Positions 1 to 13,804 of a stretch of 64,000 nucleotides of DNA are shown here, one piece after another. The DNA lies in NCBI GenBank assembly GCA_028023455.1, contig JAQFVV010000141.1:1436056-1500055 (forward strand), read 5' to 3'. Position numbers and translations under genes: made by a program. This DNA comes from Epiperipatus broadwayi (taxonomy: Eukaryota; Onychophora; Udeonychophora; Euonychophora; Peripatidae). Every line of letters starts with the position of its first letter. Position 1 is the first letter of the stretch. Under the pieces are notes generated by a model that worked only from the letters and a program-made list of their open reading frames with translations, ran no database searches and was not told where the DNA came from.

Positions 1-606
1 TGGGAAAGCTTTTCATATGCCATGCACACAACTTATTAGTTTTTATTAATCCCCACATAATAAATTATTTAACTCTAAACGTTTTACCAATCCATCAGCT
101 AACTATATCTGGATGGTGATAATAATAATATCACATATGTGAATCTCTTATTATGTTATTATCATACATTAACATTAAATTGATAACATATTTGTTGTTT
201 TTCTTGTAAAGAGCTGGCAAGGCACTTTAATACAATAAATACATTACTTTTCTCTACACTATGAATAGAAAAGTGTCACTGAAGGGACTACACACTTCAA
301 ATTCTAACTTATCAATTGACATAACAATTTTAACACATACATTAACTTCACCTGACATGACGAAATATAAACTTGATAGCTTCATATTGAAAGGCTGCTT
401 AAAGACACAACTACACAAATAGGAAATAAGATATTGCATAATCTAATTCCTTTTCTCAGGTAAATATATCTGTGGACATGTCCTAAAACATGGAAAATTA
501 AATATAAACCTAAAAAAAACTTATTTACAGATCTAGTTAAGCACAAAAGGCAAAGCAAATATAACAAAATATAATCCTCTCATAAAAAACAAACGTTGAG
601 GCAAAC

Positions 607-848
607 AAATAGTCAAAATAAGAGTCATAGATCACATGACCCTCTTCTCTTAAGCTTGTAAGTTATCAACAATGAGGACTGCCAATTTTTCAACAAGAAT
701 TGTCATAAATGCTTAGCCAGAGCATTTAAAATATCTCTGTCAGAAAACCCCCTCCCAAACCTTTGACCATGGTTTCATGCTTTGGAACTTTTCAGAGAGG
801 TACCATGGTAGGTTCAGACACTAGATCTAAAAATACCAATTCAAATCC
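607..848. repeat. Direct repeat, copy 1
   Basis: This 240-bp sequence is repeated in the same orientation at 1027-1271 (420-bp offset) with roughly 85-90% identity by eye. Shared blocks include agtcaaaataagagtcatag at the start and taggttcagacactagatct near the end. A more diverged relative may lie at about 7590-7670, where an accatggttt block is again followed by a cluster like agaaactacatctaaa. No ORF, tRNA boxes or A-rich tail were seen, so the repeat class is unknown. Confidence 0.8.
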
Positions 849-1026
849 AAGCACTTATTTAAAAGCTATCTTTTGAGTGGAAAATCTGAAATTTTTAGAG
901 TCCTACATGTCTTCAAACCCAGCTATTCAACTCAAATAGCTATATGGGACTGATAGATCTTCCACCATACCATATATTAGTAGTCTTAGCAATATAACAT
1001 CACATAATACTTAAGGCAGAGACTAT

Positions 1027-1271
1027 AAATAGTCAAAATAAGAGTCATAGATCACATGACCCTATTCTATTAAGCTTGTGAGTTATTAACAATGAGGATT
1101 TTCAATTCCTCAACAAGCTTTGTGATAAATGCTTAACCAGAGCCAGTATTTAAAATATCTCTGGCAAGAACCCCCACCCCAAACCCCTGATCATGGTTCA
1201 TGCTTTGGCCCTCCTCAGAGAGATACCATGGTAGGTTCAGACACTAGATCTAAAAATACCAACTCAAATCC
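1027..1271. repeat. Direct repeat, copy 2
   Basis: Second copy of the repeat at 607-848. It differs by substitutions and a few small indels, for example an extra agccag...tatt near 1140. The 180 bp between the copies is not repeated. A local tandem duplication of about 420 bp with later divergence, or two insertions of one element, would both explain the pair. Confidence 0.8.
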
Positions 1272-2537
1272 TCCAATGGAAAATATATTTAGGACACAAT
1301 GTTAATAAAGCCACAGGCAGACCACAATCATAAAATGGGATAATCATATATATTTAGCATTACTATGGCAGGATAAAAAAATATATCACCGAAAACTAGA
1401 TAAATACATTTTCTATCTCTAAAATACATAGACTAAATAATGTAAAAAAAAAAACAACAACAACAACAAACAACTATAAGTCAAAATGGCTTTAAAAATA
1501 ATTTAAATAGCATAATTATTTCCACAAATAATTATAAATATACATATCTAGATAATAGGAGCATACAATTTTAAAACTAAAATGGACATAAATAGCAAAT
1601 GCACAATTACTAAAGATAATAATGATACATACATTATCATATTAATAACTTCATAATAAAATTATTATACTATAGAAGAAGAAACTTTCACAAGCTTCTC
1701 ATAAACCATATTGATCAGTTTGCCAATAAATATCATACATTGCGTATTAATAAAATAGTAATAGCAATGTAAAAAAATGGGTATCTTTGCCTGGACAGGT
1801 ATATCATACATACTTTACTGTAAGCCAAAGTGGTAAAAAAATGTACAAATATTTTAATTCACACAAGAATAAAAATACATAAATTTTACCATATAATTAA
1901 AAAACACTTTCGCATAATATTAAAAGAAATAAAAAAAAAAAATTAATGCAATTATTATTTTTAAAACACCCATAGTTCATTATCCGAGAACCTGCGTTGT
2001 GAGCTACTGGACATTAGAAATATGTCCTTTGGATGGCAAATCATGTTTAGAAGTAATTAATCAATAATTGGTTACATTTAATTTAATAATGACAAATATT
2101 GTGATCATAATTGTAATTATAATTCATAACTTTAAATGGTAACAAATTCATACTATGATTTCTTATAAATAAACATACTTTAATAAATTTACAATGTATT
2201 TTATCAGTGACTTACGTGATCAAGGCAGTTTGCAATAATTTAAGATCTCTTTAAAAATACTTTCCAGGATAAATGTTTTAGAATATATATATATATATTA
2301 AAATTTCTCCTCCAAAACTCAAACTGTATGTTTTTGTTAAGATGTATATAACAATTCATACTCTCTGAGGATGGTGCAGTGATATTAATCCCAACAAAAA
2401 AAATGTGACTTTAGATACATGGTTTAACTTTTCAACATCAAATTTAATAACAACTTATTTAAAAATTTTCAATAATTGATTTTAATTAATAAATGAATTA
2501 ACATAAAACAATATAAAATTATATAATAATATGATAG

Positions 2538-2540
<3 letters not shown>
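1272..2540. other. AT-rich DNA, nothing recognised
   Basis: No protein similarity, RNA gene or structured repeat was recognised. The stretch contains A-tracts and a short CAA run at about 1453-1467. Confidence 0.5.

Positions 2541-2582
<42 letters not shown>
2541..2582. repeat. (TA)n microsatellite
   Basis: About 20 TA units. The sequence turns abruptly into GC-richer text beginning aacgggacgatcc at 2582. That resembles the edge of an element inserted in the array, because other elements here begin TGTAACGGGA or TGTAATGGAACG next to TA arrays. A second (TA)n tract of about 13 units lies at 2852-2877. Confidence 0.9.
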
Positions 2583-2583
<1 letters not shown>

Positions 2584-5500
2584 CGGGACGATCCTTTTCA
2601 GGACCCGAGGAAGTCACATCTACCTATAGTCGGACTTTGAGTCTTCTTATAGAATGCCATGGATGATGTGATTTAAATATAATCCAATCCACTCCTCTAT
2701 TAATAACCTCGTTACTCTCGGAATTCAAGCTCAGAGTAGAAATTGCAATTCACTCTCTTCAGGCATTTCCACAAATATCCCATAGTAATGATAAATTTAG
2801 TATAAGCTATATATAACTTTTTTATAAATATTAAATCACTAAGTTGATTCAATATATATATATATATATATATATATGCGTAAGTATGTATATTTATAAT
2901 TATTGGTTTTATAAAATGACTAAATAAAATAAACAAACGAGATCTGTTTAATTTTAAAATCAAGTTTAACACATTTTAATCCGTAATAGAAACAAAAATA
3001 TTATCACATAAATAATAAAAATATTAAAATTTAGAATTATAATCTGTTCTTATATATACAATAATTAACGATTTAACATTCAGAAAAAAACATAATGTAA
3101 TTATTTACATATCTATAATTTAAAATCATGTGTACAATAAACCATACATTATAAATCTACATATTGTGTCATTAACATGATTCAGTGTGTGTTATACGTC
3201 TATATAAGATAACATCCATTCACACTAGATTAATAATAGAATGTATTCTCATATTAATTGTGTATGTTTAAAAAGAAATTATGATAATTGTCAGGTAAGA
3301 TTCAATTTGGAATATAATAAAACTTACTTCCAAATTGAAATAATTTAAAAACTTTTACCTTAGTCAGCAAGTCATTTTCATCAGAGTATATATCAAAATA
3401 TCAACATCTAAATTTTATTAAATAAATAAAAAAAAATAAAATGTTCATCTTATCAATTCTCCACTTTAATATACGAAGTAATTTTTCTAAGTAAATATAA
3501 TTATCCACAAAGGAAATAAAGTTTAAGGGTTATTAAAATACACAATGAAATAATCCAAGATGAGAAAGAATAATGGTTTTATATCCCTCCTTAGACAAAA
3601 TAAAATGACGATGAATGTTGAAAAATAAAGTTCCTTGATCATCCTTTGAAGAGGTAATCCAAATATTCATTCTTTTAAATATTTGCATAGTAAAATATTT
3701 AAAATCTTTTTCAATATAATACTCCATTATTAAGGCAACTTTTTTAATGTAAATTATGATGATTATACTTTAGGCATTAAGTAGGAATAAATTTACATGT
3801 TCAGGTTTAAAACATCAGCGTAAATCTTTGGCATAAATTATCTAGCCAAATAACATCTTTATAAATTTTTGTCTTCTTAAACATATATTTTGAAAACTCA
3901 TTTCAATGATTATTTTTTTATAGTTATTTATAATATTAAAAGTAAGTAATTTAATTACTTGAAGAAAGTTTTAAAATATTGAATCTTCTTTTTTTCTTAA
4001 ACCTGTTCTAAATTCGAACACATTAAAATTTACAAAGGTAGTTATTGCCTTGATAACTAAATAGAAGATTATTGTTATAACAATATTAGTTCGTTTTTAT
4101 ACTTAGATCAATTTCTGACAGCATATCACATAATCATGCCCACACTGTCCATTGTTTAAAATATACAATTTGTAATGAACTCCAAACGTTTATTTAGTTT
4201 GTTTCAACTGATAAAATGCAATGATGACTTACGGGTTTGTCAATGCCAAGTTTTGGTTAATAAAAAAAATACTATTAGTTAGAAACATTTATTTATGTGT
4301 GTGTATAAACAAATTAGAATAATTCATTTTTAGAATTATTGTTTTTAATATTAATTATTTTATGTATATAACTGATATATGAAAAGCTTAAGATAGGTGT
4401 ATGCTATTTATATCTGTTGATTCGATATAGGCACAGTTAAATTCACAAAGAAACACAAACATTTGAACCTATCTATTCCTCTTAATTATAATGAGATATT
4501 TAAAATAAAACTCCCTGATCACACAATATGGTATTATTGTGATATTTAATTTTATTTCTTATGTCACAATATCATGTCTATTTAATAAATAAGCAATCCC
4601 CTTTTTATGAATTTATTTACACTCATCACCCCTTATGGATTATGCTGCAAAATATAAAAATATTTATAATATGGATTATTGTTTTATTTCTTAACTAAAA
4701 TAAGTTCATTATAATATTAAGAAATATTATAAATTTATCTGTGTTTATATTGAAGGATATTCACTACTTTATCTCTCTCTTCACTTTGCAGTAAAATATA
4801 TATTATTACAATAATTATGAAGTCATTAATTTGTTTTATAATACAACACTCAGTTTTCCTATAGTCTTTTTATCAAACCATATCATAAGATACAACAAAT
4901 GTATCCTTTATTCTGTACACCATCAAAGATGACAACTCATCTCTTCCTGGACTAATTTCCATTTACAATTTAGGATATTATGCTAAATGCTGGTAGAACA
5001 CTTTTTAATGCATCCTAAAATAAAATCATTATCTTCATTTTATTTAATAAGTCAGGTACGAATCTTTTATTAGCAAATTGTACCTACTTCATACATGTAT
5101 CATATATACTAGCCTATAAAGAATTATAAACTAAAATTAACTATAACTCTTTTACAGTTATCTTGAAGAATTAATAGTTAAACATGAGATCAAACTTTAA
5201 ATATTATCATTTATCATATCAATATTATATTCGGATACAGACATACCCCCTTTTTTATAATACTTAGATGCAACTAATTTTATAGTATATTTCACTAGGT
5301 CATTGTTCACATACATTTATTTAAATATCCAACAATATTCAATAAAACAAAAACTTTAAACAATCAATTGTATAGATAAACAAATCAAATTAATTATTAA
5401 TTTAATAATCTATTCACTTATTTCTCCCATTTGATAACGATTATTTTAAAATATAAAATTAAACTATATACAAATGTTCTATAACAAGTTTTACTTGTTT

Positions 5501-6096
5501 TTCTTTAAGAAACAAACTCATATCCACTCGTGTCAAATGCTTCAGACCAGTTAGCCGCGTCATTCATCTCACTTTTGGTTCTTTTGATGTCATACGAAAA
5601 TTATAATTTTAAGCAATTCTAATGTAAAAAGATTATAGTCAATTTCTCGATTTTTTTCACCTAACAATCAAAGGTTATCTTTTCAGATAGAGCATTTTAC
5701 ATCTCTTTAAATATAGACAGACATTACCTTCAATATACATTTTATATTCTCTAATAAGCTAATATTTATTCTATTAATTTATTCCACTCTTTTTCTTCAC
5801 AATAATAATTCATAATTAGTTGTCTTTAGTGATGGTTTAATTTTTTACACTTATTTTATTGTTGTTGTTTTATTGACAGTTTTAGTAATAAAAAAATTCG
5901 TTTATTTTCCAAGTAGACTGCTATGATTTATTACAAGTACAAATGCAATCCTCACAAATTTTCTTTTACACTTGCCTTGTATTACATACATAAACAGTTA
6001 TAGTTTTCAATCCTTTATTTACCATATATATGGCTAACCATAAAATTTTATGCTAAATGAAAGTTATACTAATATTGATAATGAACTGTTTAGGTC
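2583..6096. other. AT-rich DNA; possible element edge at left
   Basis: The first ~150 bases (2583-2730) are less AT-rich than their surroundings and may be the end of a repeat inserted at the TA array. The rest is AT-rich with no recognised coding sequence, RNA or terminal repeats. Short open frames here look like chance. Confidence 0.4.
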
Positions 6097-6477
6097 TTAG
6101 ATCCTATTAGAATTTTTATTCATATACATTCTTCTAAGTTCCATCTTAATACAAAATACACTTTTTAGGGTACAACAATTTCTATTATTATTCATTCCTA
6201 ATTTAGATTTAATTATCTTTAAAAATGTATACTTAACTTGGTCATGGACAATTTTCTTGTTGTCCATCCAACAGTTACAATTGAATCTTGCATAACTGTT
6301 ATGATAGTCAAAATACATAAATATCTTATCTTGCTGATTAATCAAATTATGTATTAACATAATACTCATAATACATTCCTTAAGTTTAAATATTACTTGA
6401 CAACCCATTGGCATAAATGTATGACATTTTTCTTTTATTCTTCCAATATTTTGTTCAATATAATGACTCCTTGACAT
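6097..6477 (-). CDS. Open frame of 126 codons, unrecognised
   Basis: This is the longest open frame in the first 14 kb. The predicted protein is basic and Cys-containing, with no signal peptide, membrane segment or family motif that I recognise. There is no visible neighbour gene, splice context or repeat boundary. In DNA this AT-rich a frame of this length without low-complexity sequence is slightly unusual, but it could be chance or the remains of a repeat protein. I do not assign a function. Confidence 0.15.
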   Translation of the reverse strand: MSRSHYIEQNIGRIKEKCHTFMPMGCQVIFKLKECIMSIMLIHNLINQQDKIFMYFDYHNSYARFNCNCWMDNKKIVHDQVKYTFLKIIKSKLGMNNNRNCCTLKSVFCIKMELRRMYMNKNSNRI

Positions 6478-9400
6478 GTTGGCAAAATTTTTAAATTGTT
6501 GAAAACCAGCAGATATATTTTTTTGTTTTACTCCAACATGTTAAAAATGTTATTGTATACTGTTTCAAAATTTTAAGTAAATCATACTCAATTTCTTGTT
6601 TTTTTTTTTTTAAATGATAATACGATTTCAAAAATTTAGGCAAACATTTGGAGACAAACCAAGTTACTTGCCCCCCTCCTTTTTTTTTTTACCTTTTTAC
6701 CTCCCATTTTTTTTTACAAAAAAATCTCATTTTCTGGCTGTTAATTAATTCCAAAATTCACTTTCCCATTGGCTAATTATCCCACTTTTCTGATTTTGAA
6801 TATTTAATGAATTTCTGGTTGTTGAAGTACTTTTAAAATACATATTATCTGTTTACAAGATTTACGAAAACAAAAACTTTCATAGACTTAATAAAATTTA
6901 CATTTTACTTTAAATCAATTCATATGATTTTAGTTTTATTTCTTTTTCCTGACTAAATCTGAGATTTATTTTATGAACTGTTAATGAAAAAATTCAGAAC
7001 ATAAATGTTAAATATCTATTTTGGAAAATAAAATAAGATTTCCCTGAAAATAATCATTACTTTAATACCTGATGTGCACAGACATGAACAATCATTTATA
7101 TAACACATACTTTTATTCATAAGATTAGCTTAGAACTTACCTACAATAATAAATATTATGAGACAATTAATTATGATAAATTATTATTAATTTATAGTTT
7201 ATTATTTTATCTTTTATATATCTATGAAAATAAATATTTTACCCAGGATTTATAACATTTGTGCTACTTTAAATTAACTTCTCCCAAGTTCAAGTCCTCT
7301 AATAACTAAAATGACCATTTTTTTCATAGTTTAATAAGTAAATATTTTTGACTTTATAAAATTTAAAATTATGCATCTTAAAATTTATTCCCAATTTGTT
7401 CCATGATGGGGTGTACCAATAAAAAGAGAATTATATATATATATATGATAAACAAAACAAGTTATAAATTTCATAACTTGCTACATCTTGCATTTTATTT
7501 TCACTAGATGGAGCTTTACCGGTAGTCCACTATCAAGCTTAGCTTACATAAACACTGAGAGAGATAGAATTCAATATTTCTTTCAAATTGTCTCCAACCT
7601 TTAAACCATGGTTTCAAGCTAGTTAGCACACATCAGTAAAGGGTAGGAAGACCAGAAACTACATCTAAACTCCAACTCTAATAAACAGCATTTAAATTTT
7701 CTTATAAATTTAATATTAGAAATTATAATATTTCTGCATATAGAGTTAAATTATGTGGAAATGTGTGACATTTATAATAAAGGTTTAACAAGTTTCAGAT
7801 TTATTTTTAGCAAAAAAATAATTTAATAAAACCGTTTCTTCTTGCTATATATTGACCTACTTAAAAAGTTAAGAATAAAAATAGATTTAGAATAAGGTGG
7901 AGTAAATTAAGTTGGCCAAAACTGAGGGAGCTCCTGTAAGAAAATCGACAAATCAGCAGGAATCCCTGTGTTTTTCAAGAATATAGTGCGCTAATTAGAA
8001 AAGCAGATCTGAAATTAAGAGCTAAAAAATACATGTGGTCAGTGAAAAAAAAAGAGGAAGGACAGTATGAAAGTTTTTTGCAGCCATTTTGTGATTATTA
8101 AGCTTCCTATAATTATTCTGATTGCTAAAGTTGAAAAGTTGTTAATAATGAAGCTGATAGAAAGGCAAAAAAAATTTGCTTTGTAATTCTGCAAATGGCC
8201 TACAGGATGCAGAATATGATGACCCATGGCCTGATACTAGCAAGAAGATGCCCAAGACCAATATGGAATAGCCATGCCTGAGAAAAAAAATTAAAGCGGT
8301 AATAGACGTATGCAAATTTAAAATGAACATTTAAATTAGATCTCATAACTTATCAAAGCTAGCTAAAATTACTATAAATGGTCAATATAATTTAAACTAA
8401 TCTACTTTAAGCTTTCAAATATTAATTCCTAAACTAAAATGCAATTTTATTTTACTACTTGATCTGTAAAACTTACCTGATTTAATCTGATTCAAGCTAC
8501 TTTAAACTAATTTACCCTGATTTAATTTGACAATTTAATATAATTTAATCTATCTTAATTTCATTTCTTTTATATAAACAAAATATGCCAGATGTTACAT
8601 TTCACTTGAGTGAAATCTTATCTATAATTTTATGTGCTTTCTTTTAGTTAAGTCTATGTCAATATTATTTTGAATTATTTGTTTATATGTTTATGCTGTG
8701 TTTATTCAGAATGGAGTTTTATTGGGAGAATACCAATTATATTGGCTTGATTGACAAATACTGAAGAAATTTTAAAAATTACTATTAACATTTTAAACTT
8801 TCGAATAAAAATAGTTTTCTATTAAATGTATTTTGTCTTGGCAAAACATCAAATAATAGCATAATTATATTAAGCAATATTATTCAATACAATGTTAATA
8901 ACTACAATATGTAATTAAGACTGAAGTTGATTAATATAAATAAGTTTAATAAAATATTCATTCTTTAATTTTTACATTTTTGAGCAGATATAACCAATTT
9001 GTTTTACCAAGGGCTTCATTAGTTTTAAGTTGGTTATATTAATAATAATATATATAAAAATTTACCTCGTAAAATGTATTAATTATGTTATAAAATTTAT
9101 TTAGAGAGTGCTAATTGTAAAACAGAACAAAAATTGAATTGATTTTTGTAAATGAAATGATAGAAAGCAAAATTCCTTTATAAATGCGGAAAACAGGAAT
9201 TGTTTTATTTATAATGTTAAGGTTTCAAAATAGTCAAATTTATGATAGTTATTTATTAAGAATATTTTACAAGTTGTTATTAATATTGTAAAGGAATCTT
9301 AAGGGGAGGGGATTGACATTGATAAAATAAATGTCCTGTCTATTTAATAAGGAAGTGTCTGATGAAAATCGTATTAGAGTAAAAGTAAATTTTCACTATA

Positions 9401-9880
9401 CAATATTTATTGAAGGAAAATTGTATAAGAGTTCAAGAATAAAAAAAAAGTACTACAAATCTGTTCAAGCAGAGTGGTATATATGTTTGTGTAAATGTAC
9501 TTGTGTAGAAGGTATTAGAAAATTTTAATTACAAAAATAATCAGTAATCATTAGGGGACGTATGTGGCATAGGTGAAAAGCTTATTGGGACGATTAGTAC
9601 TTTGTTTTAATTTCATATCCATACCACCACTAATTCTCTCTCACAATCTTGAGTTCAAAATCGGTCTGTTATGTATATTTTTTTGCTTCATTAAAAATTT
9701 CTTTTTAGCCTCTCAAGGGGTTTTACATAAGCAGAGAAATTCAACAAAACCACATGAGGTCTGTAAAAATGTGAATAGATAATTTATAAAACAATAAGAA
9801 AAAAAAATTAAAAATTAAAACAATAACAAACAACCAATTAAAAATTGAATATAATGTAATTGCCAAGAAGGGTCATTCAG
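6478..9880. other. AT-rich DNA, nothing firm
   Basis: Contains T-rich and C-rich tracts at 6600-6720, a short (TA)n at 7433-7446, and weak internal repetition around 8395-8560 (recurring taatct/ctttaa words). A weak resemblance to a Pol III B box (gagttcaaaatc, about 9650) has no well-placed A box. No gene was recognised. Confidence 0.4.
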
Positions 9881-9886
9881 AAATTG

Positions 9887-9924
9887 GGGGTGGGGGGTGG
9901 GGGTGGTATAGCAGGATATAAAAA
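9887..9924 (+). promoter_or_regulatory. G-rich tract followed by TATA box
   Basis: The plus strand reads G5-T-G6-T-G4-T-G2 at 9887-9906, a run able to form a G-quadruplex. A TATAAAAA box follows at 9917-9924. Such a G-run is an isolated exception in this AT-rich window. No convincing ORF follows within 2 kb, so a promoter role is only a suggestion; an old LTR or repeat promoter is the likeliest source. Confidence 0.3.
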
Positions 9925-9931
9925 CTCGACC

Positions 9932-12900
9932 ACCCTTTAACAGGAGCCTAATAATCATTGTTTGTCTCTAGAGAGTACTTTGTTCCGGTTAAAATTATCA
10001 TTTTCAAATATTAAGTTAAGTTTTTATTGTTATCCTGGCTCAATTCCTGAAAAAAAAAAAACTATAGTTAAAATTTATACTATTGTAAAATCTGATTAGT
10101 GAGCAAACTTTCCATCAAGCATATGTTGCTTTTCTCTGAAGTTGTTCATCAGCATGATTTCCTATATGATCTTAATCACCTTAAACAATCGGAGAGTAAT
10201 GCAATATCAACCCCCAGTAAAATTTTATATTAAGTAACATAAGGAAGCACAAAGTTTTAAAAATTTTATGTCAAATCTTCACTTTTAAGGATGAATGGAT
10301 ATAAGTATTTGTGCTCTAAAAAAATTAGAAAGAAAATAATCACCATGAAGGAAAAATGTGGAACTGAATTATAATGCAAATGTTGTATATGTTAAATCCC
10401 GCCAAAATATTGCTCGGATCATTGATGACTTGAAAAGATAAGTTGTTAAAAAATTATTAATACCTGGAAGAAAATATATTATTAATCAAATTGATAGGCT
10501 ACCCACTTATGACAAAATGTAAAAAGCATACTGCTACAATTCTTGTAAAAATATGCATGAATTATGGGATTTCAGCCTAAGCTATAGTGAACTGACTTAT
10601 ATGTCCAGAAACAAAAATAAGGAGAAAGCTGATTATTAATTTCATTATAGTATCAAATAAAATCCCAGTTAATGAAATTTAAACTGCATAAAGGAATTAA
10701 AATCCTATTTGAAAATTATTACTTTGTTGAATTATACAGCCTATTTATGTCTAATAATGTGATTATGTAAAATAAATAAATACACTCTGGATTATTGTTT
10801 CTAATGTTTAGAAGGAGTCTTATATTGACAAAACTTCAAACCTAAATAGCTCAACCATACTGATTACATAGTGAAATAATTTATTAAAATTCCCGTGGAT
10901 TAGGTATGAGAATAAAGAAAGTGTGCTCACAAAACTATAAGTGATATTTTACAGCTGCAAGGACACAAAAGGACTTTGGAAAACCGTATCAATCAAAGAC
11001 TATGTTATTTTCTATATATATATTTTAAGCTATAATATCCGATGCATTAGAATACTAGATACTTATGTGCCTGAGTTTAAAGTTAGCCAATATTTATTCT
11101 AAGGTTGAGTATCATAATTTAAAATATGCCTTCTTTGATTACAAAATTATTGTCTTACCCTAATTATATGATTGTAAAATATGAATAAAAATATTAAAAG
11201 TACAAAGTGTTTTATAAAAGAAAGGGATATTATTTAACATATTTTTCTCAAATGTACGTTGTGATAGAATGAGATAGACTGACCCCAAGGGGGGAGGGAA
11301 TGATTTGCCAAATGAAGCACATTTTTTATTTCTTCTTGTTAAAACAAAAATAATTTTAACTGTAAGCATATTTAAGCTTATAAAATTGTTGGCTCATGCA
11401 TCAGTGCAATATTTAATGGGGAGTGTAGGTTTAAATTTTCATATATGTGTGTGTGGATTGGTGAAGGACCCTTGTTTGCTTTAGGTTGGTTAAATAATCA
11501 CTACAGAGGACATGAAGCTGAAGTATATCTTTCTCACCAAATGGTCAGTAAAATTCTTGAAGTAGTTAAAAGTTGTGAATGAAATTTCCCACTTTATGTT
11601 TCATTACATGGAAAGATGACTCATGTATTGACATTCATTGTATCTTGTGCAATCACATCTATATTTGTATGCCTAACGACTAGTGTAGCATATTTCAGCC
11701 CTAATGAAAAGACACTTGTCTGTTATTATGGGTCTTTGCCAACAATCATGTTGATGTTGAATTCTTTTCCTTACAGGTGTATATTATTTATAGAAAAGTA
11801 AGTGTATAACTTATTAACAGTGTTAACAGGGTCATAGATACAATTTGATGTTTCTGTGTGGAGGTGGATATGAATGTGCAGATTTATTGAACTGATGCAT
11901 CAAATGTAATTTGGCTTTACATAACAAGTAGAGACACAAGAATGATGATAATCTTCAATTTTGAAGTTGAAACGTAAAACATGGATATTTGATAATAAGT
12001 AATGTGCATCGAACTTCCAATTCACAACCAGACCCGATCTTCACTAGAATGGTAAGCCAACTAAAATGGTACTCTTGTGGGATCATCGGTAGATGATTTA
12101 TATGTGCATAGGTGAAACTATTATCATACTTGTACTGATTCATTAAAACTAAAAAAATGGATGCTAGGGTAAGCAAATGCTGTAATATATTTAAAATAAT
12201 TGACCAAGGCATATTATGTGATTTAATTGAGCATAAATTATAAGTTCCTTCCTTCATGAAGAGTAGGCTTCATGACCAATGTTAGCAACTATATAGTAAA
12301 TAATGTTATTTAGAGTTTAAACCTATATCTAGGAAGTTAATAACAAGTGTTATTAAATTAAAATATTACGTGTATTATTTAATGTTAGGATTGTATAGTC
12401 ATCTGTTTGCAGAACAAAAGTCAGTCTATAGCAGCTATAAATCCCAGCTTAAACATAATTTAATATTTTTTATCCTATGAACAATTTAATAATATCTGAT
12501 GTTTAGTATTTGTTTTTATTACGGTTGAAGAAATGGGGAAAACTACAGGAAAACCATATAGATAATGTAAATACATTTTAGTTTATTATTGTTAATAAAA
12601 TGTTGTAATAAAAATCTTGTCTGTGTCTCAATGTTTCATGGATCCAATAAATTTTGGAAATCTTAATCATACACCAATACACCATTACTTAAATTTAATT
12701 ATTATGTAGTTAATTGCACTAACCTATGATAAATTATTTAGGAGATTATTTTAAAAATTTCCTCAGCAAATGTGACAGAAGAGAAAAATATTTGAACACT
12801 GAAAACTCAAATGAATAAGTGTGTGGAATACAAGTAAAATAATTTGTCAATATAAAATTTAAAGCTTATAGTAGGCAGTAGGATTATTATGTGATGTAAA

Positions 12901-13760
12901 GTATGGTGGGTGGACAAAAAATCCCTTCTCCATCTGCTGTATTAAAATACTTTCCTAGGTAAATATATTCCTTAATATTTCCAAATTTTTAAAGCATTCA
13001 TGGTGTTTTGCCAACAAAATCTCTAGTTAAAATTTGATCTTAATTATTTGGAAAAATGGAAAGTGGATATTGGCAAGGTTAAACTAAGTCAAGGTCGACT
13101 ACTATTGTCATCCCTGAGAGTGTATTCATATACAACTGATAATTCGTATCCACGTGTTAATTTTCACACCTTACTGTTCTGAAGCCATGAGATGAGATTA
13201 TCATACAGTAGAGAAGAGTTAGCAAAGTGAAAATTAATTTAAAAATAAAGAAAAAAGGTTATAATGAGTAATTACAAATATTTGCTAAATTAGATTATAA
13301 ATGAAAGCATGGCAGGATGATGAAAAATGAAGATGATGGACATTGAAATAATTTAAATTCCCTTATATTTTAATTGTAGCTTTAATGTTAGATCGACAGG
13401 GAGTGTGCTAAAGGAGTAAGTGTAAAATGTGGAGTTGAGATGAGATTTTCCTCCTTCCAAATAAATTAATAAATTACAAGATTATTATTTTTATTAATGC
13501 CACTGTCAGTCTTTATTCATTAAAACTTTTATTAGTTATCCCATTCATCAGATATTAATGTTGATAATTAAATAAATTGTTAGTAGATAATAAAGAAATA
13601 AATAGATTTTCCATGAAGGTTGCAATTTGGTGACCTGGTAATTTTATTTCATGTCATCCCATAACCAATGATCCTGAAACAATCCACTCTAAGGTTACAT
13701 GTGTATGTGAGGTAGAGACTGACCAGGCTAAGGCTAAGGATTTGTATAGGTTAAGTCAAT

Positions 13761-13762
<2 letters not shown>
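9932..13762. other. AT-rich DNA, nothing recognised
   Basis: Only short open frames are present (for example about 100 codons on the minus strand at 11955-12257, hydrophobic, no family seen). No RNA genes, terminal repeats or long arrays were found. Confidence 0.4.

Positions 13763-13800
<38 letters not shown>
13763..13800. repeat. (TA)n microsatellite
   Basis: About 19 TA units. The left arm of the foldback at 13801-14643 starts exactly at its right end, suggesting that element inserted into the array. Confidence 0.9.

Positions 13801-13804
<4 letters not shown>

Noticed and set aside
9540-9790. Possible tRNA-derived SINE (tggcataggtg as A box, gagttcaaaatc as B box)
   Set aside because: The boxes are about 90 bp apart, too far for a tRNA promoter, and no tail or target duplication was found.
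11955-12257. 100-codon minus-strand frame
   Set aside because: No recognisable motif, no repeat boundary and typical composition for chance frames in this DNA.
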